Shown here piece after piece: positions 19,389 through 30,200 of a stretch of DNA of 64,000 nucleotides. The stretch spans positions 3,802,001 to 3,866,000 of the forward strand of contig AP031357.1 in assembly GCA_037833965.1 (NCBI GenBank). The letters run 5' to 3'. A model generated the notes under the pieces. That model was not told the DNA's origin. It saw nothing but the letters and a program-made list of their open reading frames with translations, and ran no database searches. Numbering within the stretch: the stretch's first letter is position 1; every line of letters starts with the position of its first letter. This stretch comes from Marchantia polymorpha subsp. ruderalis (taxonomy: Eukaryota > Streptophyta > Marchantiopsida > Marchantiales > Marchantiaceae). The translations under genes were made by a program, and so were the position numbers.

Positions 19389-21971
19389 TGCTTCCTTGAC
19401 CTTCACCTGCTCCTTGGTGAGCTCGCCCAGTTTCTCATCCTTCATCTTCTCGGAGTGCTTGTAGAACTTCTGATTAAGCTTGTACTGTCCCCACAAGCAC
19501 TCATGCTTCTCCTTCAAGTCCCTCAACTCCTGGTCCACTCTAGCTAATAGCTTGCTGGTGTGGACTTTAGTGCGAGTCCTCCTGCGCACTAACTCGATGT
19601 AAGATCCCGGCTGGAGTGGGTCGGCGTATTTATCGACCTTGCGATCCAAGTACCGCAGCAACGGAATCACCTGCTCAGAGAGCGCCGCCGCCGGCGCTCC
19701 AACAATTTCCTCCTCCTCCTCCTCGGTGTCTTCTGCTCCTGACATTTCTTCCGTGGAGCCCCCGTCGTCATCATCCGAGTGGAGAATTTCAGTCGCCATT
19801 GATTGCGTTGGCGACTGCCCCGAGTGGGGCTGCACGTCCTCGACGTGTGCTGCCTGCGAAGGCACGGCTGCAGCCTCGCTGCTCGTCGCCAAAATGTCTA
19901 AGGCGGAAGGCGAATGTACCCGAGCGGCATCCCCGTCGCTTACTTGTTGATTGCCTCCCGCATTCTCTCTGTCGCCGTCGTCCGTCGCCGAAGGCGATCG
20001 AGCGGAGGGTGGCTGCGCGGGATTGGATTGCGCATCGCGCATCGAGATGTCGTCCCGCGGACAGTCACTCCGCTCCTCCGTCTGCTGCTCCCTTGATCGG
20101 TCCGTGGGGGCTGTGCCCGGCCCGTGCGCAGGCGCATTTGCCGGCGCCTTGTCCGTCGCAGGCGTAGCGCCGCGGACATCTATCGCCGAAGGCGACATGG
20201 CCGGGGGCCGCACGCCCGATGTTCCTTGGCCTATAGGCCCTACCGCCGAAGGCGCATCTATCGGCGGACTTTCCGCCGACGGTGCGGCCTCCGCACGCTC
20301 TCTGCTCGTATCTCCTCGGCTCGAAGGCCCTGGCGCCGAAGGCGCGAATTGCGGCGCGTGGTGCGCCGGAGGGTCTGGCCCCGAGGGCCGGTGTCTCGTA
20401 GGCGGTTCTTCCGCCGGCTCCTTCCCCTTCCTACGTTGGAACGGGGGTGATTCTTGCCTGTGCACAGGCGGCACGTGTGGAGGTGTCCTGTTCACAGGCG
20501 ACCTGTGCACAGGCGACCTGTGCACAGGTGAGCGCCTGTGCACAGGCGGACTGCTCCTTCCCACGCGTAAGCGTAGATCCACGTCCACTTGTGTTCGCCG
20601 GTCCGCGGAGGCTCGTCCGTCCGCGGAGGTTCGCCTGTGCGCAAACGGAACATCTGTCCGCATCGCACGTGGTAACTCCGGAGGCCCTTGGCCCGTAGGC
20701 GGCCTCTCTCCCGACGAGGTTGCAGCGTGGCCCGTCGCTCCTGCGGTCGTCCGCGCTTCTTCTCGCCTCTCTGGCGACGCACTTCCTATCTCCGTCGCAA
20801 TCGTCGCCGTCTCTGCACTGTCAGCTGGTAACACCAGTCTGCGTGCCTTCTGCTTCGGCCGGCTGTATGGCTCGCACAGCGGCCGCGGTCGAATGGAAGC
20901 AGAGGGTTCTTGATGCTGCTCCTCTTCGGACTCTTCCCTCCATCGCCGCTTCCGCGGCACTCGCGCTGCAGGAGTGTGTCGCCCTTCGTCCCTCCGTCTT
21001 GATGGGGTAGAAGTCGGTGACTCCTCTGCGTCAGTATCGACCTCGTTCTCCCGCACATACTTCCCGGGATGGTCGATGGACAATGGCGGAAAATGTTCAA
21101 GCTCTGCCGCTGTCAAACAATTCCGCTGTCGATAAAAATTGATGAGGAAAGGAGAAAGATGGTTTAGAGTTCCCCCCTTCTCTTCAAACGCGTGCTGTCG
21201 CATCACCCTGTGCAGGATGCTCGCCCAGTGAATTGGGGTTCCCTCGATGACGCACTCCACAAAAGAGACCTGCCACAATGTGATGTAGCAGGCGCGGTGC
21301 GGCTGTAGTAATTGCATCAGCGCCGCGGACAAAGTCCGGCGAAATCGATCTTTGTAATCACGGGTCCTGTACCCATTCTTGGTAGACCTCCCGGTCTTGA
21401 ACAGCTCCACAAATTGCGCTTCTTCTTGCTTGGTCACCTTGATGCTCTCGCTGTCGAAAAGGAGATGCCCTGGCATGCCAGCCCATCTTCCCAACGCCTG
21501 CGCCCAATCTTGGACTGTCCACCGGTCAACATGCGGACGCAATCCGCGCGAGGGTGGTCCCTGTGGCTCTAGCCACTCGCGCACCATATTCGCGCAGATG
21601 TAATTCCATCCCCATAGCAAGAAATCGAGCTTTCTTGCTATTAAGCGCTCTTCGAAAGCGCGCAGCCCGTTCTGCGGCAGGCGAAGTGGCACCATCCGCA
21701 ATCTGCTCGGTCTCGTCATTGCGTTCCTGGGGTTCGCTCGCCCGCTCATTCTACTTCCGCACTGTCCGCGTTTCTTTCTCTCTCGGCAAACTCTAATCGC
21801 TCTCAATTCCAAATCACGCGTACTCACTTCTCCCTCAATCAACAAGAAATCTCCTGTGTGACGACGTCGAGAATGGTCCGCAGCCAGCAGATGGATGCGC
21901 GCAGCGCGCACAAGAGATTGGAATCGCGAATTCAAGAATGGGACGCTCTCCGCCGCCCGGTCGAAGGTCAT
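19389..21971 (-). pseudogene. LTR-encoded ORF of the 5' LTR, N-terminal fragment
   Basis: It encodes residues 1 to ~861 of the LTR protein, identical or nearly so to the 3' LTR copy, then runs into the inserted solo LTR and stops after 11 foreign residues. With 13444-14018 it made one frame before the insertion. This copy cannot give the full coiled-coil tail. Confidence 0.88.
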
Positions 21972-23214
21972 GGTCGGCTCTTGGTCGTGAAGAACGTCTC
22001 GCTTGATGGCCGCGCCGGCTGTACGCTGGAACGGTCTTCGCTCTCACGCGCGGCTTCACGCTCCGCCGTCGTCGATTAAACTCTCACGCTCGAATTGGCG
22101 GATTTGAACTCCGCGAGCGTGTCACCCTGCGGACATGGGGGCGTAGCGCCGAAGGCGAGTTTTCCGCCTTGCGCGGTACATTTGTTCGTACCGCCCTTCG
22201 GCCAATCTCCTTCTGCCTTGACGCGTGCGTCCGCATGTCGGACAAAAATTCAACTCCTGCCTGTGCGCAGGCAGGAGCCTCGGCGGATCCTCCGCCGGTG
22301 CGGAACTCCAGCCTCCTGTGCACAGGCGTTCGCCTGTGCGCAGGCGAAGTCCGTCCGCGGCGCTGCGCTGGCGCGGAAGGCGTTGACCGTGGTCAGCCGT
22401 CTCCGTCCAGTCTGTCCGTTCCTTGTCTCTCCGTCGGCGCTTCCGCCGCCGCAACTCCGTCCGTCCAAGAGCGCATCCACCTGTGCCGTCCGCACGGTCC
22501 GTACCTGTTGGATTACTCTGGCGGCTCTTCCGACGTACGCGGCGCCGCGCTGGCGCGGAAGGCGCCGTACACTTTCTACCTCACAAGGCGCATTTCTAGG
22601 GCCCAAGGCGGATTTTCCGCCGACGCCGAAGTGCCTGTGCGCAGGCGAACGCCTGTGCGTAGGCGGACTTCGCGCCTTCCCTAACCCTACTTCGCCTGTG
22701 CACAGGCAAACGCCTTCGTCTGTGCATAGGACAAAACTTGAATCCCCCTTCCGCGTAGGCGGAATTCGCGCCGGTGGCGAACTCCTTCCGCCGTAGGCGA
22801 CCGCCTCCGTTTCTTCCAGTAGCGATAACTCCCTAAGTCCTCGTCCGTTCCAAGCGTTCTTGGGCTCGTTAGAATCAGCGCGTCGAGCTCTGTCCAACGG
22901 GACCCTAACTTGGTCAAGGCGCCCGAGGGTTGACCTAATTACGGGGGTTTCCCTACAGCCGCGGACGCAACCTCCGAAGGCGGGTTTTGCGCCTTGCGCC
23001 GTAGAGATCCTAACTGCGGAGCTCGCAGGGAGGGTGGTGCCTGTGCGTGCTGCGGCACCCCAAATCCCAGATTCTACAAGATCCCTCGAGAATCCCCGCG
23101 ATCTTCCGGATTCACTCTGTTTTGATGTACCGAAGGCTATTTACAATGCTGCCAGGGTACAGTTTTTCAAAAATGTTTTAATTTCCTCAAAATTGCCAAA
23201 AGTGGGGTACCACA
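19389..23214 (-). repeat. 5' LTR of the gypsy element, upstream part
   Basis: It continues the 5' LTR after the nested insertion, starting with the second TGCTT copy. It holds the N-terminal ~860 codons of the LTR ORF and the GC-rich leader, and ends (minus-strand start) with TGTGGTACC at 23214 next to the CTGTT TSD. It matches 2814-6639 of the 3' LTR almost throughout. Confidence 0.93.
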
Positions 23215-25347
23215 CTGTTTGACAGTGATTGCTGTTAGAATTTTTTTTGAATTTTTTTCCACTCAGCTAATATTTCTTGCATCAAATTATTATGCTTTCG
23301 TGTGCTTAACTTGATTCTACGACATCCTACATTCAATTTATGTATGATACTGGTTTTAGGTAACATATGTAACACTTTTGATATTCATAACTTCGTCTTC
23401 AAACGGTAGCATTAGTGGTGAGAGCACCGGTACTTAAGCATTATTTGCAATGTAAGTTTGACTTCAATTTGTTCTTATAAATATTGATGGTCCTTGAAAC
23501 CTTGTATTACTCTTATCACCAACGCTCTTCTAGAATGTTTTGTTTAATTAATTGCTTAACCAAAAACCTTACTGTTCAGTTGTTAAGTTGAATAAAGAAA
23601 TACGAAGCAAGACCAATAATATTCCAGATGTCAATTTAAATAATTTAAGGGTGAATATTGCGAAGTAATTCGATCAAATAGTTTTTTCAGATATTTCAAC
23701 ATTAATTTTTCCCGGAACTGAAAGCTTAATTTTATAAGGTTAATATATAAATAAATATTTTTTATTATTTTTGTTGTCAGGTGATTTTGGAAGATTATTA
23801 TGATCCTATGTACTAAAGGAAATATTTTTTCCAAATCAATTCCACAAAGATCTAAATAATCAAAGATGCACAACTTGATTAGACTTGTCATAAAACTGAG
23901 TTTTATGACAAGTTTAATCAATTTGTGATTCATTAATCAAGAACCCAACATAATTTCCATATGAGAATTTTGGGATATGATCATGGTTTTGAGATTTTAT
24001 CTTTTGGATGTTTAGTGAATTATCTAGCTAGATAAAAACTCAACGAGCAAAACTAGAAAGTTTCCTTTCTGCCTGCAATGATTTAAGGATTAGTTACAGG
24101 ATAAATATACTTCCTGTTTAGGTTGCTGCCCAGCAAGAAAACCTAGCGAAAATGTTTTATTCATGTTTATGTGATAAGAGGAATATATGGCTCTTGTCAA
24201 GGATATATGCTTTTTTTAAAACCAGGTCTTGCATACTGAAAATAACATGACATTAAGATGATAGTTTATTGAGAACCTATGGAGTTTGAAGATGTGATAT
24301 AATACGACCTACTTCTAAAAAGAATCTCAAAAGCTTGCAGAAAAAAATACTCATATTTTGTAGACAAAAACTACAGATATACATTCAAAAGAACCAAAAG
24401 TTTCCACAGATAAATAAATTTTATAAGAATTTCGGTTTCGATAGAATGATCAGTCAATTGAGTCTCTATAGAAAAACATGCTGTTTACTGACTAGTTATA
24501 CTATATATGGTGAGATTTTATTTCATGTCTGAGTATACTGAAGTGAATAAAGTAAAAACTTTTCTATAAAGAAAAACAATATGAATAAATTGACCGTTGT
24601 ATTATTGTGGTAGTTAATTCTCTTTTGGCTTTCGAAACAGTTGTTCATTCTCTGTAATATATAGTGTAAAAGATTATAATTCAGACATATCTCTCACCAT
24701 AAAAGGAGAAGGTAATTTCTTTAGGGGACGATTATATTGAATGATTATATTGAACGCTTAAAGTCAGCTATATCTTTCTTCTTAAAGTCGCTAAGATCAT
24801 GCAGCCTTACTCCGGATCGAATATTACCTGTGGCTCAACTAAAAGCGTTTAGAAGCAACACAGCGTCAGTTGGTGTCTAACTTGATAATGAACCACAACA
24901 GGAGAAGCTCATGGAAATGAGAAATATAAGAACAGAAGCAGTGAATAGTGAAGATATCACGACCGTGTGAAATACAGTAAATCTGTGACCGTAATCTGCA
25001 AATATATCTGTTCCTAAGATAGAAAAAGGTTTGCCTTACCGGTAAGATGATGTGATGAAATCTTAGTGCGAGAGCGTACTGTTCCTGCGACATTCTGTGA
25101 AAGTCAATCATGCACATTAACTTCACTTTACGAGCTGCTTCTGCTAGAAACAACAATAACATCACGTGGAGGTCCCTCGCTCGGAACACCAATAAGCTCA
25201 CATTGCCTTACCACATTTACATAGATCTGGTGGTCAGCCGATGCTGTGCTCTTGGAAGTGAGCGTCGATGCAGATTCTGAAGACTGCATGAGAGGTCAGA
25301 GGGAAACCTTCATTCATTCATCTTTGAGTGGGAACGAGAGTGCTGTT
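23215..25347. other. AT-rich intergenic DNA
   Basis: Strongly AT-rich with scattered A/T runs. No long ORF, RNA gene or recognisable element is seen. Only short chance frames occur on both strands. Confidence 0.7.
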
Positions 25348-27564
25348 TCAGGGATCATCAACAGGCATTCGTGGCATCAGGTGCACAGCCCTCCCGATGT
25401 AGACCCATGTTGCCTCTGGAGTACCTTGATGGCCGGTGCAAACGTGTAGCTCAGCATAAACCCTTAAAAGCCACCTTCCGCCGCGAAATACACTGCTATA
25501 CGTGATCCGCACTAATTTGTCCCCGGCATGGAATAATCCTGTAAATTCATCTGGGTCATAATATTCGAGCATATGATGCTGAGCGTTTTCCTTTTTGTGA
25601 ACAATAATGTCTCCCCGTTCTGGTGCAAAATCTGGATCACTTTCTCCGAGGATGCGAATTCCCTCGCCGAAGTTGATCCTTTTCATCTCTTGGATGGTTT
25701 CCGTCAAATCAGGGTCGGCATATTGGCTGCCAGGGCTGGACCAGTAAGAGGGACGGGCTGGTTCTGGGTCCCGTTCCTGCTGATCCCATTGTGCTCGATG
25801 TCCATCGATAGGTTCACCTTCATGATCCCGTTCTACATGAGGAGATGCCGTTCTTTGCCTGACAGATCGTCCTTGTCGACTCTCTCCCTCACTTTCAGAA
25901 CTCCGCTGTCGTCTGTTTGCCTGTTGCTCAACATGACGGCGAGAATGTATGTTCGGTGGAATCGTCATGCTGCGTACATCTTGAAGATTTCCTTGTGCTA
26001 AAGATTCACCTTCCGTATACTGTATCGGCTCAGAAGATCCGAGTATCGTGACTGTCACATCTCCCATTTTCAGCCGACGGAGTGCATAATCTTCAGAAGT
26101 CGAGACAGTTGTTCTGGAATTTCTAGCATTCTCTCTGGCCTGTCCTCCTGGGGTCGGAGTTGGACTCCGAGGTGCTCCTCGTGCTTGGGAGTCACTCGGC
26201 GCAATATCATTACCACCAGGAGGCTCAAGTACTGTAACCGTGACACCTCCGAATTGTACCCGACGATATGAGGGGACAGGCACGATTTGAGTTGGTGTTC
26301 CAGGTCGTTGCCGAGGAGAAATCAGCGGACCGATTCTTGCATCTGTTGCTGTTTGTTCTGGTGGTCCAGATGTGTGAAGGTTCGACTGTGCCACTCGAGC
26401 GTGTGGAATGAGCGGCTCGGGTGCTGGGGCAGCTGAGTCACGGTCATCCCCATCTTCCGAAGCAGGTCCGAATACTGCTTCCAAAGCCCTTCGGACCTCG
26501 TCTGCATTCAGGGCCTCATCTCTTGCTGTTTGATCGGCTCCTCCGCTGTCTCTGGGATCCCAACTCGGACTCGGACTCGGACTCGGGCTCGGGCTCGCAG
26601 GCAGTACGAGACGTGGTCTTCGGGTTCGACGCCGCCGTCTTGCCGCTGGGACAGGGTTGTCCCTTCGCGGAGATTGATTTCTCGGAGGTGGTGGCACAAT
26701 TACCGGTGGGAGCTGTGCACGCCGAGGATCCAATCTACGAGGTCTCAACGGACGACGACCGAAATCTTCTTCATCATCTGACGAAGGTCCGCTTTCTGAG
26801 TCGATGTTGTCCCCTCTGGGTGGAGAGCGGGCCGCTGGTGGACCCCTCATATGGTTCCGATTCCCAGTTCGGCGGAGTTTACTGGGTCTCTGGGTGCGCA
26901 CGGGCCCGTAGTTCCGAACCTCTCCTCCGGCCATGATCCGTTCATACTCCGCAACTGGATCGATGTGTGGTGGAAGATATATGTCCATGAAAGCCAGCTT
27001 CAGGTTGGCCAAATCCTGCAGTGGTGTTATCCCGTTCGCCTTCGTTGGATATCTCGCCGGTGGTTTGTTCAGACGCCGTAATTCATCTCTCATTCTTCTC
27101 CTGTTGTAAGAGCTTCCCACTTTATCGATGAATCTGCCGTATCTGTCTCGAGATTGGCCGCTGCCGGAGATGATGCCTCGTCCTAATCTTCCCAGTGCAT
27201 CTCTCTCAATGAATGCTTCGTTATCATATTCCGGACCTGTTCGTGCTCCTTCGCGGTAAGGATGGCCCTCTTCGTCGAAGAATAGTTCTATTGTGGGTGC
27301 TCCTAGAAAATTTTCTCCTCCCAAGTACGGCAGATTGTGGTCTGTTCGCTCTGTGACTTTTCGAAGGTAGATGCGTGGCCCCACGCCATCTCCGGCATCA
27401 GCATTGCGCGGTCCGGCCTCGGGAGCTTCGTCGTCGCTGTCTTCCTCCTCTGTGTCCTGGTCCTCAGCTTCATGAGCTGAATTATCAATGACGTCGGAGT
27501 TGTCCATTCTCGTCGGATTGAGACCTGCCGCAAGAATCAGCACTTTAGTAGAACCCATGGACAT
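25348..27564 (-). CDS. Unrecognised 738-residue, mostly disordered protein
   Basis: One uninterrupted frame in otherwise gene-poor DNA. The N-terminus (to ~60) is acidic; ~60-230 is more ordered (YLRKVTERTDHNLPYLGG, DIYLPPHIDPVAEYERIM). About 230-430 is Pro/Arg/Ser-rich with a (PS)n run. Then three copies of a short motif occur near residues 434, 496 and 628: RRVQFGGVTVTVLE, RRLKMGDVTVTILG, KRINFGEGIRILGE. The last ~90 residues (from HKKENAQHHMLEYY) look globular. The ATG at 27564 is preceded by a good splice acceptor (TTATCATGCAG then GCCACCAATG), so a 5' exon is likely upstream. I recognise no family and no transposon enzyme motif. It could be a host gene or an orphan element ORF. Confidence 0.6.
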   Translation of the reverse strand: MSMGSTKVLILAAGLNPTRMDNSDVIDNSAHEAEDQDTEEEDSDDEAPEAGPRNADAGDGVGPRIYLRKVTERTDHNLPYLGGENFLGAPTIELFFDEEGHPYREGARTGPEYDNEAFIERDALGRLGRGIISGSGQSRDRYGRFIDKVGSSYNRRRMRDELRRLNKPPARYPTKANGITPLQDLANLKLAFMDIYLPPHIDPVAEYERIMAGGEVRNYGPVRTQRPSKLRRTGNRNHMRGPPAARSPPRGDNIDSESGPSSDDEEDFGRRPLRPRRLDPRRAQLPPVIVPPPPRNQSPRRDNPVPAARRRRRTRRPRLVLPASPSPSPSPSPSWDPRDSGGADQTARDEALNADEVRRALEAVFGPASEDGDDRDSAAPAPEPLIPHARVAQSNLHTSGPPEQTATDARIGPLISPRQRPGTPTQIVPVPSYRRVQFGGVTVTVLEPPGGNDIAPSDSQARGAPRSPTPTPGGQARENARNSRTTVSTSEDYALRRLKMGDVTVTILGSSEPIQYTEGESLAQGNLQDVRSMTIPPNIHSRRHVEQQANRRQRSSESEGESRQGRSVRQRTASPHVERDHEGEPIDGHRAQWDQQERDPEPARPSYWSSPGSQYADPDLTETIQEMKRINFGEGIRILGESDPDFAPERGDIIVHKKENAQHHMLEYYDPDEFTGLFHAGDKLVRITYSSVFRGGRWLLRVYAELHVCTGHQGTPEATWVYIGRAVHLMPRMPVDDP

Positions 27565-28816
27565 TGGTGGCCTGCATGATAAAATATTGTCAGATCTTCG
27601 GACAATGTGGAAGGAAGAGTAGGTACCGATTACTCGGATGACAGTTCTCGGACAATCTGAATCTCAAATTTGGCCTCGTGCCGGGTCTCCATCACATACG
27701 AGCATTGTCCCATTATCTTCACTGGACGTAGATTGTCGTCCATTCAGAACCTGCGCAATGAGAATAATTCTACGTACGAGGACAGTATGATATTGATAGC
27801 CTTAATTCTGGACAGTAAATCAAGAACAAGTTAGTAAAACTGCACATTGATTCGCACGACAGCCATCCCTGTATCTGAAGTTCAAAAATTGGGCGCGAAT
27901 TCAACCTTAGGCATTGTGAAGAATTTCTCAAAAGTATCCCAGACAATGTTGAACAGAAAATCATTCGTACAAACATGATAACGAAACAATTCGAATTTAC
28001 AACAAACCAGACAAGAAGTATTTCCGGTCCACCTGCACCTGGGAAAAGCACGCAGACGACCAAACATTCTTAAACAGAGTGGTGTTCTGTACATCAATTA
28101 GTGCGGAATTTGACAAATTCCAGAGAACGGTAAAGCTCATAATCTTGATACAAGCTAGGGACACGTCGCTTGGGTCAGGGCGCGGGTTTCAATCAGGCCA
28201 TATCATCAAACAAGCTTTTCAGGACGGTCTCCTGCACAAAAGTGATGAAGATGTCTGGAGTTATCAACGAAACTTATTATTATTATGATTTGAAGAGAAT
28301 GGAAGGCAGCGACAACGTTGGATGAAATTCATGTTGGCAATTCAGATTCGTATCTTCCCAATATTGTTAGATTCATGATTCCTGGTTGTGGTCAGGGACT
28401 CAGAATGGTGGAACTCTCTGTAAGACGTGGAATGGAAACCTCAGAATTCTGTCAATCAAAATCCCGTTAAGACGCATAATCTGATTGTGACAGAGCCTCC
28501 TTCATATATAGGATGAAAATGCACAGCTTCGTAGATCTCTGCATTTCATTGAACTCTAGAATACAAAGCCTACACGATCCCACGACCTCACACAATCCAA
28601 CTCCCATATTTCTTAATTCTCTTTCGCTCGAAATTCTGAGATGAATTCAGGTTAACGTTCGTCGAGACAGCCGGTGTAGCATCAAAATTGGTTCTATTGG
28701 CTCGAAGCAAATCCTCTTCTATGCGTCTATCAGGTTACATTATCTGATTGGCAGGATTCAGGTAGCTTGGGGTTAGATTAGAATGCTCTGGAATGCGAAA
28801 AAACTGTTTGTGACTC
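27565..28816. other. Upstream region of the 738-aa gene, no further gene seen
   Basis: It probably holds the promoter and a 5' non-coding exon of the 25348-27564 gene. Only short frames on both strands. No repeat or RNA gene recognised. Confidence 0.5.
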
Positions 28817-29455
28817 CATCAACAACGGGTATGATGGGACTAGGTCCCGTAGAATCACAAACGGAAATATGTCTATTCAGCCCTACATATATTGACTACC
28901 TAATACCATTAGTAATTAGGGGATAATATTGCGGTACTGTATATGCCGTGGATGGATTGCATTGTGTGATTTTCTCTTTTGGACCCATGTCAACGTTACT
29001 ATCTACATCAAACGACTATAGTATCGTCATCGATGGGATTGAACTTCTTCAATCCGATCTAAATTTCGATTGTCTAAATTTCAAGTTATTTAGTTAAAGC
29101 ATCACCACTCTCTGTAATTCCATCGGTATAGTGTAATCTCATGTTTTGAATATTGAGTAGTTTCTATACATTGATTTCAAAATATTGTGGATCTGAAAGC
29201 AATATAACGTTTGTACAGAGAAAAGAAGTTTCATCCGATCGATGATGATACTGTAGTCGTTTGATGTAGATAGTAGGGTTGACACAGGTCCAAAAGAGAA
29301 AATCACACAATTCAATCCATCCACGGCATATACAGTACCAGAATATTATCCCCTAATTACTAATGGTACTAGGTTGTCAATATATGTCAGGCTGAATAGA
29401 CATATTTCCGTTTGTGATTCTACGGGACCTAGTCCCATCATACCCGTTGTTGATG
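28817..29455. repeat. Long inverted repeat (233-bp arms, 173-bp loop)
   Basis: Arm 1 (28817-29049) begins 'catcaacaacgggtatgatg' and arm 2 (29223-29455) ends with its reverse complement. The arms stay collinear through 'gggactaggtcccgt', 'cacaaacggaaatatgtcta', 'cctaattact' and 'aacttctt', with scattered mismatches. A transcript would fold into a long imperfect hairpin. No transposase is present; a fold-back element or an inverted duplication are both possible. No clear TSD. Confidence 0.85.
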
Positions 29456-30200
29456 AGGTCCAATTGTGAATCATTCTTGCAGATTCTACTAATGAAACGT
29501 AATTTTGATCTCAATCTTGAGAATAGAATCATAATATTACACCGTATAGGCAGGCCTTTTATGTTTTCAAATTTAATCGTTGTTCTGCTCCATGTAGTTT
29601 CAATGAGAGCTAGAGGTTGCGTCAACAAATTAATGCTCATAACTGCTCCCTGAGGAGTGGCGATATCTGATATCTTTATCTGGAGGATGCAGAAGTAGAA
29701 TATTCTTCATACGGGTTTGGTAGGTGGTCCTAGCCAGATGGAAGTGGTTCTAGTCCTCCTCTTTCACTGACTCTCACATGTCAGAAATATAAACTGAGAG
29801 TTCCTTTTGAGCAGGTTTCATCTGGCTTATGGTCGTTACGTTCTTTTCAAGAAGAAAAGCCAACTAGATAAATGTACGTGCAAGTCATGAATTTATATTA
29901 CGCAATGCCCCATTTGATAATCATGGAACAGCGATTCCAGATCTCCAAGTAGCCCAGCTAGCTGGCATGGGTCAGTTACTGGGTTTAAGTCTCAAGGAGT
30001 ACGGAGCTAGGACTCAATTGTGAGATGCGATTCGAGGCCTCTATTGATTCCGGCAGGACAATGCAGGGGAATGTTGTAGCTTTTACACTGAAACTTGTAG
30101 CTTTTATTCTGTATGTAATTAATGGAAAACAATTTAAATAAGAGCTGCCTTAATCACCAATACATTCATCAATTTACACTCATGCAGAACTAGTAACAAA
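29456..30200. other. Intergenic DNA, nothing recognised
   Basis: AT-rich, with short frames only. The duplicated block shared with ~61.0 kb begins near the right end. Confidence 0.6.

Larger units (their letters stand above)
1236..23214 (-). mobile_element. Complete Ty3/gypsy (non-chromovirus) element with ORF-bearing 5.4-kb LTRs and a nested solo LTR
   Basis: The element starts on the minus strand with TGTGGTACC at 23214 and ends with TTATTACA at 1236. It is flanked by identical CTGTT on both sides (1231-1235 and 23215-23219), a 5-bp target-site duplication. Minus-strand order: 5' LTR (23214-12436, interrupted by a solo LTR at 14019-19388), PBS, gag-protease, stop codon, RT-RNaseH-integrase, PPT, 3' LTR (6639-1236). 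Without the insert and its extra TSD, both LTRs are exactly 5404 bp. Integrase lacks a visible chromodomain and the PBS resembles tRNA-Asp, both consistent with the Athila/Tat (OTA) branch; this placement is inference. The two LTRs differ at only a few positions by eye, so insertion was recent. Pol carries one nonsense codon near its C-terminus. Confidence 0.93.
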
